Shown: positions 1 to 5,464 of the stretch, one piece after another | Position numbering within the stretch: the first letter of the stretch is position 1 | Layout of the letters: every line of letters begins with the position of its first letter | NCBI GenBank assembly: GCA_026985775.1 | Contig: JALSPV010000005.1 | Coordinates: 1-5,699, forward strand | Reading direction: 5' to 3' | Source of the DNA: Candidatus Aenigmatarchaeota archaeon | Lineage (GTDB): Archaea; Aenigmatarchaeota; Aenigmatarchaeia; Aenigmatarchaeales; SZUA-1535 | Length of the DNA: 5,699 nt | Program-made: the position numbers and the translations under genes | Notes under the pieces: generated by a model | What the model was told of the DNA's origin: nothing | What the model saw: the letters and a program-made list of their open reading frames with translations, nothing else | Database searches by the model: none

Positions 1-353
1 ACTAGCGAAAAAATACCGAGAATACATGCCACAGCTCTTCCAGAAGGAAGAGCAATTGCTACTCTGCGAACGTATTTTTTGATAGCATCTTTGGGAAAAT
101 ACTCAGATTGAACTGCGTCAAGAGAGGCTGTTGAAATGCTCTTTCCAAATTCCCGAAGAAGTTTCGCACACGCTAAATGCAAAAGTTTTTGAACGAATGT
201 GTAAAAACACACGGCGAGAGTTTCTATTAAAGTTCCTGTGATGAGAAGAGGTTTTCTACCAATTAAATCAGAAAGTTTTCCAAAAATGACACGGAAAAAT
301 ATTATTCCAATAGAAGCAAGAGAGAATAAAGCCACTTTTTCTGCTGTTTGCAT
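1..353 (-). CDS. Major facilitator superfamily transporter, N-terminal part (runs off the left edge)
   Basis: This is the first 117 codons of a membrane transporter; the 3' end lies outside the window. Residues 24-34 (FGKLSDLIGRK) are the MFS motif A loop between helices 2 and 3. A hydrophobic helix precedes the loop (about residues 7-23), and helix 3, helix 4 (LREFGKSISTASLDAV) and the start of helix 5 (LPSGRAVACILG) follow in the usual order. The substrate cannot be told. The ATG at 353 is the only start available: the frame is closed by a TGA about 50 bases upstream, with no ATG, GTG or TTG between. Motif A normally lies about 60 residues in, but here it begins at residue 24, so helix 1 is missing. 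The gene may be N-terminally truncated, or an unusual 11-helix form. It diverges from the methyltransferase across a 47-base gap. Confidence 0.8.
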   Translation of the reverse strand, partial: MQTAEKVALFSLASIGIIFFRVIFGKLSDLIGRKPLLITGTLIETLAVCFYTFVQKLLHLACAKLLREFGKSISTASLDAVQSEYFPKDAIKKYVRRVAIALPSGRAVACILGIFSL

Positions 354-370
354 GAATTTATTTAGAAAAA

Positions 371-378
371 TTTTAAAG
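371..378 (+). promoter_or_regulatory. Putative TATA box of the methyltransferase gene
   Basis: TTTTAAAG is centred about 26 bases before the ATG at 401, the spacing expected for a leaderless archaeal transcript, and no Shine-Dalgarno-like sequence lies before that ATG. A second A/T box (TTTAAA, 385-390) could serve the divergent transporter, about 34 bases before its ATG. The whole 354-400 gap is so AT-rich that these boxes could occur by chance. Confidence 0.35.
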
Positions 379-400
379 AAAAAATTTAAATTTGTAGTTC

Positions 401-952
401 ATGGACGAGAGAAAAGTAAAAATTTTGGAGATTGGTTGTGGAAACAGACCATATTTACCTGTTTCTAAATCTGAAGAAGTTGTACATCTTGATATGGTAA
501 AGCTTCCACACGTTGAAGTTGTTTGGGATCTCAACAAATTCCCTTATCCCTTTAAAGATAATAAATTCGATGTTGTTATTGCAAAAAATGTTCTTGAACA
601 TTTGGACAATTTGATTAAAGTGATGGAAGAGTTATGGAGAATAGCAAAACCGGGAGGTGTATTAAAAATTACAGTTCCTTATTTTGCTTCTCCTGTTGCA
701 TTTTCCGATCCTACTCATAAACATTTTTTCACATTAAACACCTTTGATTACTGGGATCCTACCACAAAGTCTGGTAAAAAATATTACTTCCAGCTTTCTA
801 CCAAGGCAAAATTTAAGGTAGTGAAGAAGAGGCTTCAATGTCCAAGTATAGTAAATATTTTCCTTAAAATTCACCCAAAACTTTATGAAAACATTCTTTC
901 ACGAATAATACCGGCCGCGGAAATTTATTTTGAGTTAAAGGTCATTAAATAG
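401..952 (+). CDS. Class I SAM-dependent methyltransferase
   Basis: A 183-residue cytosolic methyltransferase with a Rossmann-type fold, related to the Methyltransf_11 group; the substrate is unknown. The SAM-binding motif I is ILEIGCGNRP at residues 8-17. An acidic residue ending strand 2 (D31 in VVHLDM) would hold the ribose. FDVVIAKNVLEHL (56-68) is the motif after strand 4, and KPGGVLKITVPY (83-94) the post-strand-5 region. A segment DPTHKHFFTLNTFDYW (103-118) resembles methyltransferases found in surface-polysaccharide and glycan clusters, but nothing nearby confirms that role. The start is fixed by a TAG two codons upstream. Only seven residues precede motif I, which is short but seen in small archaeal members. 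It is the only rightward gene in the window, and its last 8 bases overlap the end of the convergent ligase gene. Confidence 0.88.
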   Translation: MDERKVKILEIGCGNRPYLPVSKSEEVVHLDMVKLPHVEVVWDLNKFPYPFKDNKFDVVIAKNVLEHLDNLIKVMEELWRIAKPGGVLKITVPYFASPVAFSDPTHKHFFTLNTFDYWDPTTKSGKKYYFQLSTKAKFKVVKKRLQCPSIVNIFLKIHPKLYENILSRIIPAAEIYFELKVIK

Positions 953-1910
953 CGTCAATCACACACTCCTCTATAGGTTTATCATTCCTAACTCTCAAAA
1001 ATACAGGAGCACGCAACTTTAAATCATGTGTTATTTCAAGGTATTTTATCTCCGCAACAAGTTTCGGTATAACGAAATGAGAATTTTTTCTTATTTGATC
1101 TGGCTCGTCGAAATCGTAAAATGGACATGAAGTCGTTTGAATTTTTTCGAGCATGTTCTTAAGAAGTTTCAGTAGTTTCTCGTCAAAACCAGTTCCAACT
1201 CTTCCCAAGTAGTGTAAACCGCGCTCTGTATAAGCTCCTATCAAAAGTGCACCAAAGTAAAGTTTTCTCTTTCCCTTTCCCAAGGTATAGCCGCCTATAA
1301 TACAATCCATACTTTTGAATGTTTTTATTTTCAACCAAAACTCACTTCTCTTCTGCACATAAGGAGAGTCTCTTTTCTTTGCCATAACACCTTCAAGCCC
1401 CTTTTCTTTCACAAATTTCCAGAGTTTTTCACCACACTCACAGTAAACACTTAACCTTGCGTATTTAGAATCTTGAAAAATGTCTTCAAGCATGTGCTTT
1501 CTTTCGAGAAGTGGTTTATCGAGTAGCGCTTTTCCTTCGAGCTCAAGAATATCAAAAACCACATAGCATGCTGGATATCTTTTACTCAAAAGCTTTATCA
1601 CAAGTTCGCTTTCTACATGCTCTCTTTGTTGTAAAAGTCTAAAGTCAGGTCTACCATCTTTCCCAAAAACAACTATTTCTCCGTCAAGTACACAGGAATT
1701 GGTATTAATACAAGAGGTTATTTCTTTTAATTCAGGATATCGATATTCTATCCACTTTTTTCTTCTGTTCAGAAATCTTACCTTTCCATTTTCAACATAG
1801 CATATGGCACGCGTCCCATCAAACTTTATCTCATAAATCATGTCTTTTCTTCTCAAATCACTTTCTTTTCCTGGAAAAGCGAGCATTGGTGAATAGAGTT
1901 TTTTAACCAT
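945..1910 (-). CDS. ligD: ATP-dependent DNA ligase, LigD ligase-domain type (NHEJ)
   Basis: This 321-residue enzyme would seal nicks and double-strand-break ends using ATP, as partner of the Ku gene just upstream. The nucleotidyltransferase domain covers about residues 1-195. The adenylated lysine is K29 in motif I (KFDGTR, 29-34). LDGEIV (75-80), VVFDI (117-121), EGVMAKKRDSPY (173-184, motif IV) and WLKIK (192-196, motif V) follow in order. The C-terminal OB domain (about 200-321) ends with a motif VI-like RAPVFLRVRNDK (300-311). The start agrees with the family beginning (YSPMLA at 6-11). The polymerase and phosphoesterase domains of bacterial LigD are absent, as in archaeal systems where these are separate genes. 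There is no Shine-Dalgarno site; a TATA box 28 bases upstream suggests a separate leaderless transcript. All catalytic motifs look intact. The size is typical of the LigD ligase domain and much shorter than the replicative archaeal ligase. Confidence 0.93.
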   Translation of the reverse strand: MVKKLYSPMLAFPGKESDLRRKDMIYEIKFDGTRAICYVENGKVRFLNRRKKWIEYRYPELKEITSCINTNSCVLDGEIVVFGKDGRPDFRLLQQREHVESELVIKLLSKRYPACYVVFDILELEGKALLDKPLLERKHMLEDIFQDSKYARLSVYCECGEKLWKFVKEKGLEGVMAKKRDSPYVQKRSEFWLKIKTFKSMDCIIGGYTLGKGKRKLYFGALLIGAYTERGLHYLGRVGTGFDEKLLKLLKNMLEKIQTTSCPFYDFDEPDQIRKNSHFVIPKLVAEIKYLEITHDLKLRAPVFLRVRNDKPIEECVIDAI

Positions 1911-1933
1911 GATTTTTAAATTCGTGAAAAGCG

Positions 1934-1943
1934 ATTTATAAAA
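1934..1943 (-). promoter_or_regulatory. Putative TATA box of the ligase gene
   Basis: On the minus strand the site reads TTTTATAAAT and is centred about 28 bases before the ligase ATG at 1910. It is the best archaeal TATA-box match in the window. The ligase lacks a Shine-Dalgarno site, which fits leaderless transcription starting at or near the ATG. The 67-base Ku-ligase gap (1911-1977) is long compared with the other gaps in this gene row. Confidence 0.55.
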
Positions 1944-1970
1944 ACATGGAAAGCAAAGATTTTTTTTTTC

Positions 1971-1976
1971 AAAAAA
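1971..1976 (-). terminator. Possible oligo-T terminator after Ku
   Basis: A run of six T on the minus strand starts one base after the Ku stop codon, followed by G and ten A. Archaeal RNA polymerase can terminate on short T runs without a stable hairpin, so this could end the Ku transcript before the ligase promoter. The run is short and the region is AT-rich, so the call is weak. Confidence 0.25.
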
Positions 1977-1977
1977 T

Positions 1978-2765
1978 TTACTTTTTATTCTTAGCTTCCA
2001 AAATCTTTAACGAAGCTTTTAGCTGCTCTAATATATCTCCTTCTCTTTTTTCTTCTTCCTCTCCCTCTTCCTCACCTTCCTCAATTTTCCATAGTTTTTT
2101 CTCAAGTAACTTTTCAATAGCCTCTCTGTATCTATCTTTGTACTTTTCCCACTCAAAAGTACTGCTCATCTTTTCTACTATTGTTTTTGCAAGCTTTAGC
2201 TCATCTTCTCTAACAACCACTAATCTTTGAAGTTCTTCAATGTTCTCAATAGGAACGACTTCACTTTTGTAATAAAGAACACTTAAAACAAGTCCTTTCC
2301 TGTAAGGCCTTATTGCAACTACATACTCTTTCCCGCGAAGAACTACTCTGCCTATTGCGGCCTTTCCTGTAAGTTCGAGCACTTCTTTAAAAAGCGAATA
2401 TGCCTTTTCTGCTCCTTCTTCTGGAACTATGTAGTAGTTCTCTTCTTTATATAAAGCGGATCTATTTGAGAAGCGTCTATGAACTCCGTAATTTCTATTG
2501 TTTTTATCGATTTTAACTTTATTTTTTCAAGTTCCTCTTTTGAAACAGGAATTACAGTGTCTCCTATTTTTACGCCCTTAACAATTCTTTCCCATTCTAC
2601 TTCCTTTTTGCACTTAGGACACCACCTTTTGTAAACTATCTGGCTTTTACAGTCAGGACATAGTAAATGAAACTTCACAACTCTTTCTTTGTACGGAGAA
2701 TAGAGCTTCACAGGGATATACACCAAGCCAAAAGCTATTGCACCTTTCCATATTGCTCTACCCAT
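1978..2765 (-). CDS. ku: Ku DNA end-binding protein (NHEJ), with an internal frameshift
   Basis: Ku binds broken DNA ends as a dimer and recruits the ligase. The N-terminal part (frame from ATG 2765) has the family start MGRAIWKGAIAFGLVYIPV, a four-cysteine segment (C36, C39, C49, C52) in the bridge region, and EFIDASQIDPLY (94-105). It then runs into a TAG at 2427-2429 after 112 residues. The family sequence continues in another frame: ENYYIVPEEGAEKAYSLF, then GKAAIGRVVLRGKEYVVAIRP and a C-terminal tail. Adding one base near 2440-2447 gives an intact protein of about 262 residues, close to the usual bacterial and archaeal size. The C-terminus has an acidic stretch (about 229-241) followed by LEQLKASLKIL, resembling the usual Ku end. 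The start has a Shine-Dalgarno site overlapping the stop of the preceding membrane protein gene, 11 bases away. The frameshift is either a sequence error or real loss of function. Confidence 0.9.
2036..2082 (-). repeat. Homopurine low-complexity tract encoding the acidic Ku tail
   Basis: On the coding strand this stretch is all purine from 2036 to 2073, and to 2082 with one exception. It encodes mostly Glu with Gly and Lys just before the last helix of Ku. Imperfect GAG/GAA repetition of this kind is prone to replication slippage. It also creates a Ser/Pro-rich open frame on the plus strand that is not a gene. Confidence 0.6.
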
Positions 2766-2771
2766 TTTAAA

Positions 2772-2778
2772 CCCCTCT
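2772..2778 (-). promoter_or_regulatory. Shine-Dalgarno site of Ku
   Basis: AGAGGGG on the minus strand lies six bases before the Ku ATG at 2765 and overlaps the stop codon of the upstream small membrane protein gene. This supports the chosen start and suggests co-translation with that gene. Confidence 0.6.
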
Positions 2779-3079
2779 AAAATTTTGTGAGTCTGTAAAG
2801 CCTTATTATTCCGAGTAGCATAAATGCTGAAAAAATAGGACTTCCAAAGTACCTTAGGTTATCTATTTTCAGCAAAACAGCAATGAAAGTAATTGTTGAA
2901 TAGCTCACTCCAGCCAGTGCAAAGAGCACAAAGGATTTCTTCCCGGAAAGATACATTTCAGAAGCAAAAGCACGTGGATTTTTCTTGAAATTCTCGAGAA
3001 GGAAAAGAGTAAACATGGATATGAGCAGTGAAAGAACAGCTACCACTACCCTTGTTAGCACAAAAATTTCATTTACCAT
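2777..3079 (-). CDS. Small three-helix membrane protein, second of a tandem pair, just upstream of Ku
   Basis: A 100-residue protein of unknown function. It has three predicted membrane helices at about residues 5-28, 49-70 and 76-95, with a basic loop between helices 1 and 2 (FKKNPRAFASEMYLSGKK) and a basic C-terminal end (RLYRLTKF). Length, helix spacing and the C-terminal pattern (Arg, hydrophobic, Arg, then TKF versus TKW) resemble the gene immediately upstream, so the two are probably paralogues or subunits of one complex. The start is supported by a strong AGGAGG eight bases upstream. It overlaps the end of the upstream gene by 7 bases and ends 11 bases before Ku, so the three genes are probably one operon. 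There are no conserved catalytic-looking residues and no cysteines. I do not recognise the family; small haloarchaeal three-helix proteins have a similar outline, but no homology is claimed. Confidence 0.75.
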   Translation of the reverse strand: MVNEIFVLTRVVVAVLSLLISMFTLFLLENFKKNPRAFASEMYLSGKKSFVLFALAGVSYSTITFIAVLLKIDNLRYFGSPIFSAFMLLGIIRLYRLTKF

Positions 3080-3378
3080 TTCGTAAACCTCCTGGCAATT
3101 CTTATTGAAGCGAGTACATAAAGAATTGCAGAAGCTATTCCTGTTGTGCTATACAAAATTTCTTCTTGTGATTTACCGAAAACACCCAAAACACCGTGGA
3201 AAAAGCATACTAAACCTGCGAAAAATATGAGATAAAAATCTTTACAAAAAGGATTTGGATTTGCAACGGCCTTTACTATAAGCTCTTTTCGAATGGAAAG
3301 TAGCTTCAATGCATAGTAAAAGCCTATTATGCCAAGGCATGTGATGAAAATTTTGTATATCATCACAACCTCGTTCAT
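3073..3378 (-). CDS. Small three-helix membrane protein, first of a tandem pair
   Basis: A 101-residue protein of unknown function. It has three predicted membrane helices at about residues 7-27, 46-67 and 74-95, a basic loop after helix 1 (SIRKELIVKAVANPNPFCKD) and a basic tail (RIARRFTKW). Its layout mirrors that of the next gene, which it overlaps by 7 bases. Cysteines occur at 14, 45 and 58, without a metal-binding spacing. The ATG at 3378 has no Shine-Dalgarno site but a TATA-like box about 27 bases upstream, so it may be the leaderless first gene of a unit that continues into Ku. An in-frame ATG at 3363 (residue 6) is an alternative start. Not recognised; the role is open. Position suggests a membrane component expressed together with the end-joining protein, but co-transcription alone does not show a shared function. 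Confidence 0.75.
   Translation of the reverse strand: MNEVVMIYKIFITCLGIIGFYYALKLLSIRKELIVKAVANPNPFCKDFYLIFFAGLVCFFHGVLGVFGKSQEEILYSTTGIASAILYVLASIRIARRFTKW
3088..3093 (-). promoter_or_regulatory. Strong Shine-Dalgarno site of the second membrane protein gene
   Basis: AGGAGG on the minus strand lies eight bases before the ATG at 3079, inside the last codons of the upstream gene. It decides this start and shows that operon-internal genes here use Shine-Dalgarno initiation. Confidence 0.75.
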
Positions 3379-3400
3379 ATTAATTCAAAGTTTGTTTTGA

Positions 3401-3410
3401 TACTTAAAAA
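3401..3410 (-). promoter_or_regulatory. Putative TATA box of the membrane protein-Ku unit
   Basis: The minus strand reads TTTTTAAGTA, centred about 27 bases before the ATG at 3378. It sits in a 50-base gap between the radical SAM stop and this ATG, and no Shine-Dalgarno site precedes the ATG. The geometry matches the ligase and methyltransferase promoters proposed in this window. Confidence 0.4.
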
Positions 3411-3428
3411 ACTATTCTTACAAAAGAA

Positions 3429-4390
3429 CTATTTCATCCAATTAAGTCCAAGTTTTTCTGCGTATCTCCATGCTTCTTCAAGTTCTTTCTTTGTAGGAAG
3501 TCTATCAACTCCTTTTATATGTACAGCCTTCCACTCTGGCCTATACTGAGGCATTATGTTAACTATTACTTTATCTCCAAAAAGTTCTGCTATTCTTTTA
3601 AGCACAGGCTTTGTGCAGCATTCAACATGTCCGGGAAGAACGAGATGCCTTATAACAACTTCTCCATGTTTAAATGCTATTTCGTGGTTACGCTCCATTA
3701 TGAGGAAATAGTTTTTTGCATTACTTAGCAAAAGTGCACATTTATCATTTCCATATTTCCAGTCTGAAAGATAAACATCCACTATTTTCCCGAGAACCTC
3801 CATACTCTCTTTGGTCATATAAAAATTCGAATTCCAGATTATTGGCAAAGAAAAATCAAGAAAAGCGAGATGAGAAAGTGTCTCTACTATCCAAGGTAAG
3901 TAAGGTGTCGGTTCTCCTCCAACGAGATTTAAATTCCTGCACTCATGCTCGTAACCTTTAATCAAAATAGCAAGTTTTTCAGGTGAAAAGATACTCCCTT
4001 TTTCTTTCCACTGAGAAATTTCCCAGTTCTGACAATAGACACATGTAAAAGTGCAGCCCATGAAAAACGCCGTTAAAATAGGTACGAAAAAGTATTCTTC
4101 TCCGTAATGAGGAAAAACAGAAGATATACAAAGCTCTGCGGGTGCTTTGCAATATCCTTTTTCACCACTTAATCTTTTTACGCCACATCTTCTTTCACAG
4201 AGCTTACAACCACTTTCTATAATCTCAAAAGATTCTTCACGAACTTTTCCAGATTTACACGGAGGAATTTTGCTCTTTCCTTTCCTTCAAGAATGGAAAG
4301 ATATCTTTTAAGTGTCTTTTGTGTGTGTTCATCCTCTATATTTATCGCATCTGGACGAAGAGCCACGAGCTTTGGAAGGTATTTTTTCAT
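3429..4390 (-). CDS. Radical SAM protein of the PflX-like group, with an internal frameshift
   Basis: A cytosolic iron-sulfur enzyme of the family related to pyruvate formate-lyase activators (COG1313 type); its substrate is unknown. The radical SAM cluster motif is GCTFTCVYCQNWE: the CxxxCxxC cysteines are at about residues 113, 117 and 120, and bind the 4Fe-4S cluster that cleaves SAM. GGEPT (about 158-162) is the SAM-contact motif. An N-terminal cysteine set, CKLCERRCGVKR followed by GEKGYC (about 62-81), is typical of this group and may bind a second metal site. The frame from the ATG at 4390 (or 4396) encodes MKKYLPKLVALRPDAINIED and LEGKERAK, then reaches a stop. The cysteine-rich part continues in another frame from the AAAA run near 4270-4273. 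Adding one A restores about 320 residues. The start lies 14-20 bases after the SEC59-like stop, so the two are probably co-transcribed. There is no clear Shine-Dalgarno site. Confidence 0.85.
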
Positions 4391-4409
4391 AAACATATTT
4401 CATTTACAG

Positions 4410-4959
4410 CTATTTCAAAATTTTTCCGCATAAGGTAAAACCAAAAGCTGCAAATACAGGGATAGAAAAGTTATCATTTAAATAAGCCCTTCCAACTTTT
4501 TGCACGCCTTCTATGAGAGTAGCAAAAAAGCATGCAAATAAAGAGCACAAGGTATTTAAGTTGAGGATAACACACGTAGCGAAAGATGCTAAAAACATTA
4601 CTAGAAAAGAAAAGCGCTTTGCAGGCGTTTTCTTTATTATACCAGCCACACCATCCCCTATTATTGCACATGCTACTCCTGCAAAACACGCTTGTTTAGA
4701 AAAAAGAAGCGTAATAACAAGCATTCCTGTAAACATGTAAATATGTGCACCTGTTCCACGCTTTTCATATTTTCTGATTAAGATTTCTGGAAGAAATCTG
4801 TGCTTTATTCTGAGTATTTCAAAAAAACACCAAAATAATTATCAATGTCACTAAGCCGATTGCAAGCATTTCCTTTCCGAGAATATCATATGCGGGTATA
4901 TAACAAATTCCGAGAAAATGGAGAAGCTTTCTAACAACCTCTTTTTTTATCTCCTTCAT
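4410..4959 (-). CDS. SEC59/dolichol kinase-like (CTP-dependent lipid kinase family) membrane protein, with a frameshift
   Basis: An integral membrane protein of the family that includes dolichol kinase, phytol kinase and the yeast CTP-dependent diacylglycerol kinase; an isoprenoid alcohol is the likeliest substrate in an archaeon, by inference. The ATG at 4959 gives RKLLHFLG (10-17), the family's N-terminal signature. After about 46 residues the frame stops at a run of seven T (4821-4827). Reading on with six T gives EILRIKHRFLPEILIRKYEK, then RGTGAHIYMF and IIGDGVAGIIKK (about 99-110), the conserved GD segment. IEGVQ and NDNFSIP (about 161-167) follow, matching the family's C-terminal E...DDNxxIP pattern. 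About six helices and 182 residues result, which is normal for the compact members. The start overlaps the end of the DUF488 gene by 29 bases, indicating tight coupling. The homopolymer shift suggests sequence error rather than decay. Confidence 0.78.
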
Positions 4960-5464
4960 TTTTCTCGCCAATAAAGGAGTGTAGTTTTTTAGCAAGCTTT
5001 TGTGCTTTTTTATCGCACCATACCCTTCGTTCTATGTATTTTTTGTACTCGTGTTTTTCCACATGCTTTTCATCCCATATATGCAACACTTCTTCGTCGT
5101 GCTCAAGCAGAGTATCTGCTATAAACCTCCTATGACACCGCCACCATACAAGTTCTGCACAAAGAACTGCAACCCTTTCTTTTTTCGCAATTTCAAGTAA
5201 TTTTTCAATACCTTTTTTGTAGCTATCTGTTTTGGTGTAATTTATGTAGCCCTCTTTTCTATATCCACCGAGCTCTTCTCCCAACCAGAAGTACTTTATT
5301 CCGTGTTTTTCCAGTTTCTTTTCCAAGTTTTCACGAGAAAACCACGGAAATTTTTTTGAAACGGGAAAATGGCGAACATCCACAACAGCTGTTATTTTAT
5401 GCAAGCTCAAAATCCTTACAAGCTCTTCAAGCGTTCTTGTTGAATGACCTACTGTGAAAATCAT
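4931..5464 (-). CDS. DUF488 family protein
   Basis: A 177-residue soluble protein of the DUF488 family, whose biochemical role is not established. The family signatures are all present: FTVGHSTRTLEELVRIL at the N-terminus (3-19), VVDVRHFP (27-34), LGEELGGYR (61-69) and the strongly conserved CAELVWWRCHRRFIAD (102-117) with its Cys, His and Arg residues, probably the functional centre. The length is usual for the family. A Lys/Glu-rich C-terminal tail (about 150-177) has no special motif, and its codons overlap the start of the SEC59-like gene by 29 bases. The ATG directly follows the stop codon of the upstream gene with no spacing, so translation is probably coupled. The frame is intact. Confidence 0.9.
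   Translation of the reverse strand: MIFTVGHSTRTLEELVRILSLHKITAVVDVRHFPVSKKFPWFSRENLEKKLEKHGIKYFWLGEELGGYRKEGYINYTKTDSYKKGIEKLLEIAKKERVAVLCAELVWWRCHRRFIADTLLEHDEEVLHIWDEKHVEKHEYKKYIERRVWCDKKAQKLAKKLHSFIGEKNEGDKKRGC

Noticed and set aside
34..60. Perfect 8-bp inverted repeat (GCTCTTCC, AGAA loop, GGAAGAGC) followed by a 10-bp palindrome
   Set aside because: It lies inside the transporter coding sequence with no T run, so it is not a convincing terminator or operator and may be chance.
238..468. Plus-strand open frame of 76 codons
   Set aside because: It runs antisense to the transporter and overlaps the methyltransferase start in another frame. It has no family features, and the transporter's motif A lies on the opposite strand.
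945..952. A terminator between the convergent methyltransferase and ligase genes
   Set aside because: The coding ends overlap by 8 bases and no hairpin or T run is visible at the junction.
2036..2082. A microsatellite or CRISPR-like repeat
   Set aside because: The units are irregular GAA/GAG codons without spacers; this is coding low complexity.
1946..2230. Plus-strand open frame rich in Ser, Pro and Phe
   Set aside because: It is a mirror of the homopurine and Lys/Glu-rich end of Ku; the composition is fully explained by the opposite strand.
2440..2447. Programmed -1 frameshifting in Ku as the preferred explanation
   Set aside because: There is no classic X-XXY-YYZ slippery heptamer, and two other genes nearby are broken as well, one of them in the opposite direction, which fits sequence error better.
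3519..3961. Two plus-strand open frames opposite the radical SAM gene
   Set aside because: They are antisense to clear radical SAM coding sequence and have no recognisable motifs or start signals.
4474..4740. Open frames on both strands overlapping the SEC59-like gene
   Set aside because: The SEC59-like frame carries the family GD and NDNFSIP segments; the others are shadows of it.
5000..5200. Plus-strand open frame rich in Phe and Pro
   Set aside because: It is antisense to DUF488 across its conserved CAE...WRCHRR region.
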